Notes: generated by a model not told the origin, from the sequence alone. Counted from the first letter of the stretch, positions 42,964-52,281 are shown. The stretch is 64,000 nt of DNA from Flavobacterium sp. Leaf82 (GCF_001422725.1 NZ_LMMA01000032.1:667198-731197); one strand, 5' to 3'. A program made the numbers and translations.

Positions 42964-44661
42964 ATGAATACAATAGATACAATTTCAGGAAATAGCGCTC
43001 CTTTGAGCGAAGCAGATAATAAAATGTGGTGGAAAAACTCTGAAAGTGAGCAAATTTTAAATCGTGGATATCTTTTAAAAGGTGAAACTGTAGAAGGTGC
43101 AATTGACAGAATTTGTACTGCTGCAGCAAAAAGATTGTACAAACCTGAGTTAAAAGATTCTTTTGTAGAAATGATCGAACGTGGCTGGATGAGTATTAGT
43201 TCGCCGGTGTGGGCAAATATGGGAACAGAACGCGGATTGCCAATTTCGTGTTTTAATGTTCACGTTCCGGATGAAATCGAAGGAATCACACATAAATTGG
43301 GTGAGGTAATCATGCAAACCAAAATTGGCGGAGGAACTTCAGGATATTTTGGAGAATTAAGAGAAAGAGGAAGCGCCGTAACTGATAACGGAAAGAGTAG
43401 TGGAGCGGTAAGTTTCATGAAACTTTTTGACACTACGATGGATACGATTTCTCAAGGTGGAGTTCGCCGCGGAGCTTTTGCCGCTTATCTGGACGTAGAC
43501 CATCCGGATATCGAGGAATTTTTGAAGATAAAAAGCATCGGAAACCCAATCCAGAACCTGTTTACCGGAATTTGTGTACCGGATTACTGGATGCAGGAAA
43601 TGATTGATGGAGACGGTGATAAAAGACAAATCTGGGCGAAAGTTCTTGAAAGCCGTCAGCAAAAAGGATTACCATACATCTTTTTTAGTGACAACGTAAA
43701 CAAGAACAAACCACAAGTTTATAAAGATAAAAACCTGCGAATTAACGCGAGTAATCTTTGTAGTGAAATCATGTTGCCATCAAGTACTGATGAATCGTTT
43801 ATTTGCTGTTTATCATCCATGAACCTGGAACTGTACGAAGAATGGAAAGATACTGAAGCCGTAAAACTGGCGATCTTTTTCCTGGACGCCGTATTACAGG
43901 AATTCATAGAAAAAACAGAAGGAAACTATTACTTGGCAGCTGCGAATCGTTTTGCTAAAAGACACCGTGCGCTTGGACTTGGAGTATTAGGATGGCATTC
44001 GTATTTACAGAAAAATATGATTCCGTTTGAAGGTCTTGAAGCCAAAATGAAAACAACAGAAATATTCAAACATATCAGTGATAAAGCCGACAAAGCAACG
44101 CAGGATTTAGCCCGAATTTATGGCGAACCTGAATTGCTAAAAGGATACGGAAGACGTAATACAACAACAATGGCAATTGCTCCAACAACGTCATCATCGG
44201 CTATTTTGGGACAAACTTCGCCTGGTATTGAGCCTTTTAGTAGTAATTACTATAAAGCGGGTTTAAGCAAAGGTAATTTTATGCGTAAAAACAAATACCT
44301 AAAAACATTATTAGAAGAAAAAGGTCTTGATAATGAAGAAGTTTGGAGAGAAATTATGCTAAATGGAGGAAGCGTTCAGCATATGAGCCAACTAAGCCAA
44401 AATGAAAAAGACGTTTTTAAAACCTTTAAGGAAATTAGTCAGTTAGAGATTGTGCAGCAAGCATCAATCCGTCAGAAATATGTAGATCAGGGTCAAAGTA
44501 TCAACCTGAATATTCCTTCGGATTTACCAATTAAAGAGGTAAACCGTTTGCTTATCGAAGCATGGCAATTAGGAATCAAAAGTTTGTATTACCAACGCAG
44601 TCAAAGTGTATCTAAAGAATTAGTTACGAGTTTGGTTACTTGCAGTAGTTGCGAATCATAA
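42964..44661 (+). CDS. nrdA: Class I ribonucleotide reductase, large subunit
   Basis: Starting at ATG 42964 (MNTIDTISGNSAPLS) gives 565 residues. Catalytic barrel landmarks are present: SISSPVWANMG, SCFNVHVPD, TKIGGGTSGYFGELRERG, NASNLCSEIMLP and CCLSSMNLELY, with the redox-active C-terminal CSSC and the tyrosine pair in SLYYQRSQS. It is far shorter than the 761-residue E. coli NrdA because the N-terminal ATP-cone regulatory domain is absent. Overall activity control by dATP must be absent or differ. It is followed by a strong terminator. Confidence 0.96.
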   Translation: MNTIDTISGNSAPLSEADNKMWWKNSESEQILNRGYLLKGETVEGAIDRICTAAAKRLYKPELKDSFVEMIERGWMSISSPVWANMGTERGLPISCFNVHVPDEIEGITHKLGEVIMQTKIGGGTSGYFGELRERGSAVTDNGKSSGAVSFMKLFDTTMDTISQGGVRRGAFAAYLDVDHPDIEEFLKIKSIGNPIQNLFTGICVPDYWMQEMIDGDGDKRQIWAKVLESRQQKGLPYIFFSDNVNKNKPQVYKDKNLRINASNLCSEIMLPSSTDESFICCLSSMNLELYEEWKDTEAVKLAIFFLDAVLQEFIEKTEGNYYLAAANRFAKRHRALGLGVLGWHSYLQKNMIPFEGLEAKMKTTEIFKHISDKADKATQDLARIYGEPELLKGYGRRNTTTMAIAPTTSSSAILGQTSPGIEPFSSNYYKAGLSKGNFMRKNKYLKTLLEEKGLDNEEVWREIMLNGGSVQHMSQLSQNEKDVFKTFKEISQLEIVQQASIRQKYVDQGQSINLNIPSDLPIKEVNRLLIEAWQLGIKSLYYQRSQSVSKELVTSLVTCSSCES

Positions 44662-44667
44662 AAAAGG

Positions 44668-44690
44668 AAAGCCGGATTTTATCCGGCTTT
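44668..44690 (+). terminator. Terminator of the nrdBA operon
   Basis: AAAGCCGGAT (44668-44677) pairs with ATCCGGCTTT (44681-44690), followed by a T-run, 6 bp after the nrdA stop. Confidence 0.9.
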
Positions 44691-44792
44691 TTTTTGTGGT
44701 AATTTTTGCCCACGGATTATGCGGGTTAAACGGGTTTTCGCTGGTTTTTTTTAATGTATGGGTATCTTTGTAAAAGTTGCTATCCGTAATCT

Positions 44793-44896
44793 TGTCATGC
44801 CGACCAGAGGGAGAGATCACACTCGAAACTCTACAAAGATTGGCGATTTTCTTTAAGGAATTGATAATGCGATCTCTCCCTTCGGTCGAGATGACA
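44793..44896. repeat. Flavobacterial interspersed hairpin repeat
   Basis: TGTCATGCCGACCAGAGGGA, GAGATC on the left pairs imperfectly with GATCTCTCCC, TTCGGTCGAGATGACA on the right, over a 104-bp element. It lies in the convergent gap after nrdA. Elements with TCATGCCGACC...GGTCGAGATGA ends are widespread in Flavobacterium. The rest of 44691-44928 holds nothing recognised. Confidence 0.75.
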
Positions 44897-44928
44897 AACA
44901 TTATGCTACAATTAGGACGAAAAAAAAA

Positions 44929-44950
44929 GACTGCCTTTTTAGGGGCAGCC
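44929..44950 (-). terminator. Terminator of the metal-uptake operon
   Basis: On the minus strand GGCTGCC (44950-44944) pairs with GGCAGTC (44935-44929, one wobble), followed by nine T residues, 26 bp past the stop of the last gene. Confidence 0.75.
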
Positions 44951-44975
44951 TCTCCATAAACAACCTCCCTAAATT

Positions 44976-46190
44976 TTAATGACTTTTACTATTCTCAAAA
45001 CCCAGAATAGTAATCATATATGGCGTGTTCGAAACCTTGATTTTCTTTACAATTGTCATTGTCGATAAGTTCAGCTGCAATAATTCTCCTGTAGTTGGCG
45101 AAGTGATGTATGCAAAATTCTCTGTTAACTGAATCTGTGGTTTTAAAGCGGCATCGCTTGCTGTTTCCGGAATTATTTTTGCTTCTTTTTCAACTTGTAA
45201 ACTGGTTAAATTGAAAACTTTAAATTCACCAGAAAGCAATAAAATTCCTAATTTACTCGCGTTGTAACTTACTTTACATTGCGTAATTGTTGTGCTTTGC
45301 AAAATTGGTTTTATGGTTGCATTTACAACATCAATTAAATAAGCTCCTTTTGCGGCAGTGAATCCTATAAATTTTCCTTTGGCTTTTGTTTCTAAAATAC
45401 TTCCAAACCAAGCAGTTCCAAAATCTTCAGGAAGAGTAATCAGTTTTTGTTTTCCGGAACTTTCTACGACAAGAACACCGCTTGCAGAACCAAAAACAGC
45501 GTAAGTTCCGTCAGAAGCATTTCCGTGGATTCCTTTTGTGGCAACAGTAGATTCGAACAGCGTTTTTCCCGTATTATCAATAATTTTTACTTTTTCAGGC
45601 AATGTTCCTGCAACCGAATTGTCTTTTTGGGTAATGGCATAAGTTCCGTTAGAAAAAGTTGCCATAGCACCGTGATGCGCCAATAAACCGGCATTTATTA
45701 CTTTAAACTTTGCTCCGGCAGTATTAATTTCAGATTCTTTGGCAACAGATAAAGTACCGTCTCCGTCATTAAAAGTTAATAGTTCCCCGATTTTACTCTT
45801 AAAGTGAGTCGGCAAAAGCGATTGTCCTGTTAAGGCTCCAAATTTAGGATTTCCTTCAACGTCAACGTGATCGCCGTGACCTTCGAAACCGCTGTCAAAA
45901 GTTTCAACTGTATTATCTGCACGGTGTATAATTCCGGCATATCGACCTGATTCAGTTGTATAAAGAGCTGATTTTGCAAATTTTGCATTAAAAGAACTTA
46001 TTGTCGCATCAACCGGATTTACGAGTGTAACCTCGGTAGTTTTTTCGTCAGAAAGCAGTACTCTCAAATATTTGTATTCGGCAAGGGTTTCTTCGGGTGT
46101 TTCAGCAGTATTATCGTCGTCATTACTACACGATACTGTAAAAGTTGCTAAAGCAAATAGGAAAATCAGTTTGAAATAATTGTTTTTCAT
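44976..46190 (-). CDS. Beta-propeller lipoprotein, possible metallochaperone
   Basis: The 404-residue protein has a lipobox (FTVSC, Cys21) followed by an acidic stretch and seven or eight blade-like repeats (GRYAGIIHRADNTVETFDSG, KFIGFTAAKGAYLIDVVNA). A His/Asp cluster (FEGHGDHVDVEGN) and AHHGAMATF resemble the metal site of the zinc metallochaperone AztD, which is also a propeller. It is the last gene of the TonB-receptor operon. Zinc binding is inferred from likeness and context; a general surface propeller is the alternative. Confidence 0.7.
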   Translation of the reverse strand: MKNNYFKLIFLFALATFTVSCSNDDDNTAETPEETLAEYKYLRVLLSDEKTTEVTLVNPVDATISSFNAKFAKSALYTTESGRYAGIIHRADNTVETFDSGFEGHGDHVDVEGNPKFGALTGQSLLPTHFKSKIGELLTFNDGDGTLSVAKESEINTAGAKFKVINAGLLAHHGAMATFSNGTYAITQKDNSVAGTLPEKVKIIDNTGKTLFESTVATKGIHGNASDGTYAVFGSASGVLVVESSGKQKLITLPEDFGTAWFGSILETKAKGKFIGFTAAKGAYLIDVVNATIKPILQSTTITQCKVSYNASKLGILLLSGEFKVFNLTSLQVEKEAKIIPETASDAALKPQIQLTENFAYITSPTTGELLQLNLSTMTIVKKIKVSNTPYMITILGFENSKSH

Positions 46191-46258
46191 TGTAAATTGG
46201 GATTAATGGTTAAAAAAAATATGGATATTGTTTTTAAAACAATAGTTTAAATGCCGAA

Positions 46259-47068
46259 CTATTCTACAAGAAGATTCAGACGATTTTGTTCTCTTTCGGA
46301 TTCTGTTTTATTTTGGACATAATTATAAAGTGCATTTTCCCATTCACCATAAACAGGATTTGGAAGCACAATAAATTTTTTGCCCCATTGATTTTGTTCC
46401 TTATCCGTTTCCGTGAGGCGTTGCGGAATATTCTTTTTTTCAAAAGCAGCTGTAAAATCATTTAAATTATCACCAAGAAGCATGATAAGATTATAATTTT
46501 TTTCAACTGCCAATCGTCGTTCTTCTTTAGAAGATGATTCTTTTTTAAAGAGGCAATGTTGCGCATCTGCATTTGGCAATTTGAGTTTTTGTAAATTAAT
46601 GATAGTACTCTTTACCGCACTTGTATCTCTATTTGAAACATAGAAAATAGTAATCCCCATTTTACTGGCTTCCTGCAAAAAAGATACAGCTCCGGGTACT
46701 GCTAATGCTCTTGATTGATCTGTCCAGAGATTCCATTCACGGTCGCTGATTGCTATTTTTTCTTTAATCAAATGCGCTTCAAAACCACTGTTATCCAGTA
46801 TAGTTTCATCCAGATCAGTGATAATGGCTAAGTTTCGTTTTTTAATTTGTTGGTTGGGAATTTCTTTAAGACGAAGCGAAGCTAAATTAAAGGCCTGATA
46901 ACATAATGCCCGATATTCTGCTGAGGTTTGCTGCCATAAAACAGGCAATATTTTTATATTCGTTTCTTGTGTTTGCTGCTGTCCAAAGCTTTGTTTTGAA
47001 CTTAGCAACAACAAAAGAATTATCGCTTTAAAATAAAACGGAATCATTTTTTTTGTTTTCATAATCAA
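46259..47068 (-). CDS. Class B/e(P4)-like HAD acid phosphatase (5'-nucleotidase)
   Basis: The 269-residue exported enzyme has a signal peptide (to SFGQ) and the HAD motifs of e(P4)-type phosphatases: ITDLDETILDNSGF with its nucleophilic Asp, FYVSNRDTSAVK and MLLGDNLNDF. It should remove phosphate from nucleotides in the periplasm or at the outer membrane. Ahead of the mature domain the Cys lipobox usual in this family is missing. It lies within the TonB-receptor operon. Such phosphatases often need divalent metal. Confidence 0.9.
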   Translation of the reverse strand: MIMKTKKMIPFYFKAIILLLLLSSKQSFGQQQTQETNIKILPVLWQQTSAEYRALCYQAFNLASLRLKEIPNQQIKKRNLAIITDLDETILDNSGFEAHLIKEKIAISDREWNLWTDQSRALAVPGAVSFLQEASKMGITIFYVSNRDTSAVKSTIINLQKLKLPNADAQHCLFKKESSSKEERRLAVEKNYNLIMLLGDNLNDFTAAFEKKNIPQRLTETDKEQNQWGKKFIVLPNPVYGEWENALYNYVQNKTESEREQNRLNLLVE

Positions 47069-47116
47069 ACTCTTTTTATCAGATTTTTGAATTCCCGGCA
47101 GGAGAAAGCATACTGA

Positions 47117-48019
47117 TTAATAATTAATAGTAATAGGCATTGATTTGTAAACGCTCATATTATAAGTCGTGTTTTTATAGAGAATCACCCAATTGTATTG
47201 TCCGGATTGCCACGATTTGTCTGCAGTTGTTGGATTTCCTTCCGCATCTTTGTCTGCGCCAACAACGATACTTTCGCCTCCCCAAACATCATTGATCTTT
47301 TGTAACGTAGCAATTTTAGAAGCTGGTGCAAGTCCTTTGTGTTCTACTTTTGTGATCACGATAACTTTCTTTAAATCAAGATTATCGATGCTTTCCGGAT
47401 GATAATTAAGACTCTTTTTTATTAAAACAGAATACAGGATTCCGTCACCCATAATCTGGCTTACTTGGGCATGTGCCGTAATATTATCATTCTTTTTGAA
47501 GATTAATTCCGGTTCTGTCCAGGTTTCCATATAATAAATCAGATCGTCATTTCGCGATAGCATATCGCGCCCAATTAGCGGGTCAGCAGGCATATTTGCA
47601 GGATCTGTAATGGTAAGTTCTTCCTTGATTTCGAGTTGCAATCCGTTTTCATCCAGCACGATAAACGAGAAATCGTATTTACCTTCAGGAGCATCGGCAG
47701 GAATATTAAAATGTTTATGGACATTGGTATTTTTTGCGCCTTTATATTCAATCCACGACAATTCAAACTTCCAGTCTTTGGTATAGGTTTCTCCTTTTTT
47801 AGGCAGTATTTTTAGTTGTACATCGGCGATTTTATCTCCTGCAATTACATCGGCATTAAAATGAAAATCGCGACCAATTAAGGCTCGTTTGTTATTGGCG
47901 GTTCCAATTTCCACATTAGTGGCGGTTGGTTTCAAAACTTCGTTGTTGTCATCGTTATCACAAGCTGTAAATGCAGCAGCGACAACAAAAAACAGCAGAA
48001 ATAATTTTGCTCTTTTCAT
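47117..48019 (-). CDS. DUF4625 lipoprotein, long form
   Basis: Starting at MKRAKLFLLFFVVAAAFTAC (48019) gives 300 residues with a normal lipobox; an ATG ten codons upstream (48049) directly follows the receptor stop and is the alternative. The first half is a DUF4625 domain (HFNADVIAGDKIADVQLKILP, WFELS-like strand, HKHFNIPADAPEGKYDFSFIVLDENG). The second half is an extra domain found with it. Function is unknown, but linkage to a TonB receptor and a second DUF4625 gene suggests a surface accessory to uptake. Confidence 0.8.
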   Translation of the reverse strand: MKRAKLFLLFFVVAAAFTACDNDDNNEVLKPTATNVEIGTANNKRALIGRDFHFNADVIAGDKIADVQLKILPKKGETYTKDWKFELSWIEYKGAKNTNVHKHFNIPADAPEGKYDFSFIVLDENGLQLEIKEELTITDPANMPADPLIGRDMLSRNDDLIYYMETWTEPELIFKKNDNITAHAQVSQIMGDGILYSVLIKKSLNYHPESIDNLDLKKVIVITKVEHKGLAPASKIATLQKINDVWGGESIVVGADKDAEGNPTTADKSWQSGQYNWVILYKNTTYNMSVYKSMPITINY

Positions 48020-48050
48020 AAGGGTTTGGGGTTTGTTAATTGAATTCATA

Positions 48051-50255
48051 TTAAATTGATTTATGTATTAAAAAGGGAATTTTTACAGATACAATAATGT
48101 TTCGGCTTGCTTCAGGAAGTTCGATCAATCTGTAAAAACTGGTATGATTGAGGTATTTTGTATTAAACAAATTCTGAACCTGCATACTTATAATAAAATC
48201 CTGTTTTCCGGCTTTTAATTTTGTTCCCATAGCAATGTTGAACACATTACTGCTGGCAGTTTTCTTTTCTGGCGGAACGATTTGATTTTGTTGCGCCGTA
48301 TAGCGATAATCGAGCGAAAAATAAGTGTCTTTTAAATGTTTTATTTCCGGATTATAGGTTAAACCAAATAAAACCGAAGCTGGCGGAGAAAAGGGAAGTG
48401 TATAACCCTTTTTGCTTCCTGATAATTGTTCAGAATAAAGATATTCAGCCAGAATTTCACCGCTTAAATTCTTCAGAAACTGATAACGCGTTTGCAATTC
48501 ACCGCCATAACGCATGACTTTACTTTGCTCGTATTCAAATACCTGATTGCCTGCTCCATAATAAATATCATGTTGCGAAGTAGGATTGAGGTAAATGTAA
48601 TTGGGGAAATAATTAAAAAACGGACTCAGTTGCACAGACCATTTATTTTGCTGCCAATCGATACCCAGATCTAATTGATACGAACGTTCTGCCGATAAAT
48701 TTGGATCTCCTTTTTCGAACCTGAAATAATGGTAATTCACACCATTTGAAGCCAGTTCTTTGGCAATTGGCATTCTAAAACTCGTTCCCATATTGGCTTT
48801 AAGCGACCATTGTCCCGGAGTATAATTTACGCCCGCTGACCAGTTGAAACTATCAAATGTTCTGGTAAGTTCTTCAGATCGTTTTAAATATTGCTGCGTA
48901 GTTTGTCCGTTTTCTGTGATTTCGCTTTGAAACCAATCTGTATATTCTTTCATTTCGATTCGACCATGATCCAACCGAATTGCGCCATGAATTAACCATA
49001 AATCATTGAGCTGAAATTTATCATACATAAATAATCCGGCGTTTGATTGTTTAAAAGCAGGAATCAAAAAACTCCATCCGTTAATTGCATTTTGCTGTTG
49101 TTCGCCATTTAAACCTGCTGTAAATTGATGCTGACCTATCGAAAATTCATCTTTTATCGCAACAGACAAAACTTCTTTATCATACTGTCTTTCCAAGTCT
49201 TTTGGTGCATACATATCATCCGGATAAATAGGCGGCATATAACCATGATTGACATAATGGCTCCATTCGCGACGAAAGTTTTTCTGAAAACCCAATTGTG
49301 TTTCCAGTGTATGATTTCCTAAAGAAAATGAGGTTGTATTGCTAATTTTAGTATGCGTAACTTCCTGAAAAGGCATGAGAATATCACGGCTCGATTTATC
49401 ATGAAGTTCCATATCAACGTTTCGGGGTTCGAGCCCGTGGGCGTTGGCAAAAAAGCCGCTTTTGGTATAAACAGAACTTGCATAAAAAACCGATTTAAAC
49501 CGAGCCGTAACATAACCCAAACTTCCGTGCAAATCCAGTTCTCGCCCGGCTGTATTACGCAAATGATTTTTGTAAAGCGGAACGGTGTAGTTGTAAACCT
49601 GTACTATATCAGTAGGAACACGGTAATCGCCATATTCCATAGCGGTAATTCTGGTATCGAAAAACCATTTTTTATTTCGACCAAATAAATTAAATGATCC
49701 TCCAAATTGTTCGTTGTTGCTTTTTCCTGTAAAATCAAGGCTTCCGCCTAAAACATTTTGGGAAGGAAAAGGGACAGGTTTTATATTAATTGCGCCACCA
49801 ATAGCATCAGATCCGTACATAAACGAAGACGGTCCTTTTATAATTTCCACCCTGTTTACTGCATATTGATCGATTTCCAGACCATGATCTGCGCCCCATT
49901 GCTGTCCTTCGTGTTTGATACCATTTTCGACAACAATAACCTGATTAAAACTGAGTCCGCGAATTAAGGGTTTTGAACCTCCGGAACCTATAGAAATAGT
50001 TTTAACTCCCGGAAGTCTTTGCAACGATTGCATAAGGCTTCCGCCGAGATTCCGCTGAATAAAACTACTGTTAACGGTTTCGATATTAAGGGATTCTTCT
50101 TTTTTACGGCGTTTTTCATAGTCCTCTTTAATCACTACTTCCTGCAATTCTTTTACTTCAGATTGTGCAGAAACTTTTGTAATTATGGCCAAACAAGATA
50201 GCAACAGATAAAAAATCCGTAATCGATTCGATTTGTTTTTGTTCATCAAAACCAA
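48051..50255 (-). CDS. TonB-dependent outer-membrane receptor, probably for metal
   Basis: The 734-residue protein has a signal peptide, a TonB-box-like KELQEVVIKED, a plug (SLMQSLQRLPGVKTISIGSG, KPLIRGLSFNQVIVVENGIK, FMYGSDAIGGAINI) and a barrel. The segment GQQWGADHGLEID in the plug is shared with a subgroup of metal-ion receptors, among which the zinc receptor ZnuD is known. It has no SusD partner. It abuts the upstream DUF4625 gene (0 bp) and the downstream DUF4625 gene (1 bp). Zinc is the most likely cargo given the neighbours; iron or copper cannot be excluded. Confidence 0.88.
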   Translation of the reverse strand: MVLMNKNKSNRLRIFYLLLSCLAIITKVSAQSEVKELQEVVIKEDYEKRRKKEESLNIETVNSSFIQRNLGGSLMQSLQRLPGVKTISIGSGGSKPLIRGLSFNQVIVVENGIKHEGQQWGADHGLEIDQYAVNRVEIIKGPSSFMYGSDAIGGAINIKPVPFPSQNVLGGSLDFTGKSNNEQFGGSFNLFGRNKKWFFDTRITAMEYGDYRVPTDIVQVYNYTVPLYKNHLRNTAGRELDLHGSLGYVTARFKSVFYASSVYTKSGFFANAHGLEPRNVDMELHDKSSRDILMPFQEVTHTKISNTTSFSLGNHTLETQLGFQKNFRREWSHYVNHGYMPPIYPDDMYAPKDLERQYDKEVLSVAIKDEFSIGQHQFTAGLNGEQQQNAINGWSFLIPAFKQSNAGLFMYDKFQLNDLWLIHGAIRLDHGRIEMKEYTDWFQSEITENGQTTQQYLKRSEELTRTFDSFNWSAGVNYTPGQWSLKANMGTSFRMPIAKELASNGVNYHYFRFEKGDPNLSAERSYQLDLGIDWQQNKWSVQLSPFFNYFPNYIYLNPTSQHDIYYGAGNQVFEYEQSKVMRYGGELQTRYQFLKNLSGEILAEYLYSEQLSGSKKGYTLPFSPPASVLFGLTYNPEIKHLKDTYFSLDYRYTAQQNQIVPPEKKTASSNVFNIAMGTKLKAGKQDFIISMQVQNLFNTKYLNHTSFYRLIELPEASRNIIVSVKIPFLIHKSI

Positions 50256-50729
50256 CTATAAAATTTTAATACTTAAACCTTTAATTGTCTGCCAGCCTTC
50301 TTTATCGGTTAAGCGAATCATGAAATGATAATCGCCCGGATCAATATCTGCTGGAATGGTAATTTCCTGAACCGCTTCGTAACTTTTTTGATCGTTTGCA
50401 ATCGTAACCGAATTAATGTACAACAACGGATTCACTGGTTTTTTGATAGGATCTGCCACACAATTATTCACTTCGGTGCTGTGTGTATGATGATCAAAAT
50501 TGTGGTGAATGTCCAGACTGTAAGATCCTAAAGCTGTATTATCTGTGAATTTTGCCCGGAATGTAATTTTTTGTCCGCGTTTGATTTCACTGCATTGTAT
50601 AGGAAATGCATTTGCAGCCGAAACATCTATTACCGGATATTCCGTATCGATTTCGTTATTGTCACTGCTGCAAGATGCAAGCGCAATGAAGCATATAAAA
50701 ACAGCGACGAGAAAGTTGGTTCTTTTCAT
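50256..50729 (-). CDS. DUF4625 lipoprotein, short form
   Basis: The 157-residue protein has a lipobox (ALASC, Cys20) and a single DUF4625 domain: KRGQKITFRAKFTDNTALGSYSL, the His-rich HHNFDHHTHSTEV and DIDPGDYHFMIRLTDKEGWQT. The five histidines in eight residues could bind a transition metal. It is the first gene of the TonB-receptor operon. DUF4625 has no known function. Confidence 0.85.
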   Translation of the reverse strand: MKRTNFLVAVFICFIALASCSSDNNEIDTEYPVIDVSAANAFPIQCSEIKRGQKITFRAKFTDNTALGSYSLDIHHNFDHHTHSTEVNNCVADPIKKPVNPLLYINSVTIANDQKSYEAVQEITIPADIDPGDYHFMIRLTDKEGWQTIKGLSIKIL

Positions 50730-51201
50730 TTTGTTGATTTAAAGGTTCGTATGTATAAAATTTGAGTTACGGAACGGGAATCTTCTTTACAGGAAAAAGA
50801 AAAAGAATGTTGACTTTACGCCATAGCAACAGGGCGTAAAAGGGATTTCTTTTATCGATTTTAAATAGTAAATAAGAAAGTGGTAAAAAAGTAAAAAGTA
50901 AAATGCAAAACGATTAGAAACAGCGTTTAGCAAGGTCCAATTTGTTGATATTGAATTTAATAGCGATAGAAAGTAATGTGTAATACTAAAGTTTTTGATC
51001 TGATTTTGAGCACAATAGTTTTATTCCGAAAAGGGAAAAACTTTACAGTATCAGAAAAAGAAAAAGCTGTTTTCAGGCTATAATTGCGAGAAAACTAAAT
51101 AGTATGGATTTTGAAAAAGCGAATTGCTTTTTCTACAGTATTGAATCTAAAACATATAAATGCACATCAAGCCAAAATTGAATTGATTTACTTTTATGGT
51201 T
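50730..51201. other. 472-bp gap upstream of the receptor operon
   Basis: No gene is seen. TTTACGCC (50815-50822) and GGCGTAAA (50833-50840) form an inverted repeat 86 bp before the DUF4625 start and may be an operator or leader stem. No good TAnnTTTG promoter is visible, so the operon may depend on an activator or on read-through from 51202-51552. Confidence 0.45.
51113..51133 (-). terminator. Weak terminator-like hairpin
   Basis: GAAAAAGC (51113-51120) pairs with GCTTTTTC (51126-51133), 69 bp past the stop of the small His/Cys protein gene. The T residues lie in the stem and not after it, so read-through is likely. Confidence 0.35.
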
Positions 51202-51552
51202 TTAGAAAATAGGAGGTGCTCGAAGGGAAAATAAAGAACCTTTAAAAAACTCAGAAAGTGATTTTGAGTAAAAATTTACAGTATGAATTAGTGTACTGTT
51301 TTTATAGGATTGAAAAGTTTCGAAAGAAAAAGTTCCAACCGGACTAAATTTAAAATGACAAATCGCACATTCTTCATTTGAATGATCGAGTACTTTAAAT
51401 TCACTTTTATCAGAATGATATAACTGCTTTATATTTTTATGCGTTGCAGTATGAATCTGAATATGTTCATAAGAATGCAGCACCGGAAATAGTATAGCAA
51501 ATACTACTATTAGCGGCATAAAGATATTAAGTAATATAAATTTCTTTTTCAT
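51202..51552 (-). CDS. Small His/Cys-rich membrane-anchored protein
   Basis: The 116-residue protein has an N-terminal hydrophobic helix, then LHSYEHIQIHTATHKN (His26, His30, His34, His38), DHSNEECAICHFKFSP (Cys62, Cys65, His66) and a hydrophobic end (FSLRAPPIF). Proteins of this layout occur beside metal-responsive TonB-receptor genes in Flavobacteriia. The His/Cys pattern suggests metal binding in the periplasm. Its promoter is overlapped by two Fur-family-type palindromes. I know no assigned function. Confidence 0.75.
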   Translation of the reverse strand: MKKKFILLNIFMPLIVVFAILFPVLHSYEHIQIHTATHKNIKQLYHSDKSEFKVLDHSNEECAICHFKFSPVGTFSFETFQSYKNSTLIHTVNFYSKSLSEFFKGSLFSLRAPPIF

Positions 51553-51574
51553 TCAGATGAATTGACATTGATAA

Positions 51575-51627
51575 TGCAATGTTGTTGCAAATATAAAATT
51601 CTTATTTATAAATGCAACACTGTTTCA
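51575..51627 (-). promoter_or_regulatory. Promoter covered by two Fur-family-type 7-1-7 palindromes
   Basis: On the minus strand TTG (51617-51615), a 19-bp spacer and TATATTTG (51595-51588) fit the promoter consensus. TGCAACACTGTTTCA (51613-51627) covers the -33 element and is palindromic in 6 of 7 pairs. TGCAATGTTGTTGCA (51575-51589) covers the end of the -7 element and start site, and matches in 5 of 7 pairs. Both share the half-site TGCAACA. Zur-type repression is the best guess. Confidence 0.65.
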
Positions 51628-51705
51628 TTAAAAATATTTTGAATTTAATAAAGTTAATTCAGGTGAATTAAAGTTGATATGTGCCTAACGGCACGAATTA
51701 TAAAC

Positions 51706-52278
51706 TCAAACCTTAGATTTTAACCTGCTCAATGTTTCCTGTGAGACATTAATGTACGAAGCCACAATTTTATTCGGCAAACGCTTTACAATAGTTGGAT
51801 TTATTTTGAGTAACAACTGATATCTTTCCAGCGCATCCATTGTGGTAAACGACATGAGCCTGTTGGTATTATTGACATACGCTCTTTCCAGATAACGGCA
51901 ATAAAACGGCATCCATTCCGGAATGGTTTGAAGCAAATGATTAAAATCTTCATGACTAATATACAAAAGTTCCGATTTTTCGATCACCTGAATATATTCT
52001 GCCGAAGGTTCTTTAGTAATAAAACTGACTAATGCTGTAGCGATTTGGTTTTCGAAAGCGATATATCGGGTTACATCTTTTCCTTCTTCATTGATATAAT
52101 AAATCCTTAAACAGCCTTTGCCCACAAAATAAGTGTTCTGACTGGTTTGTCCAGCCGAAACCAGCAGTTCGTTTTTATCGTGTTTTAAAGGCTTAAAATA
52201 AGATAAAATCGTATTGAGGTTTTCATCAGAAACCTCAATACGATTTTTTATATAATCAGCAAGTTGCTCGTATATCAT
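51706..52278 (-). CDS. Crp/Fnr-family transcriptional regulator
   Basis: The 190-residue protein has a cNMP-binding-like domain (about 20-115; NELLVSAGQTSQNTYFVGKGCLRIYY) and a short C-terminal HTH (PNKIVASYINVSQETLSRLK). No Cys cluster is present. It differs from the Crp/Fnr protein at 3123 in sequence and is cotranscribed with ribB (3-bp gap), an unusual pairing. Its targets are unknown; the hmp palindrome in this window is of the type such proteins bind. Confidence 0.87.
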   Translation of the reverse strand: MIYEQLADYIKNRIEVSDENLNTILSYFKPLKHDKNELLVSAGQTSQNTYFVGKGCLRIYYINEEGKDVTRYIAFENQIATALVSFITKEPSAEYIQVIEKSELLYISHEDFNHLLQTIPEWMPFYCRYLERAYVNNTNRLMSFTTMDALERYQLLLKINPTIVKRLPNKIVASYINVSQETLSRLKSKV

Positions 52279-52281
52279 TTG

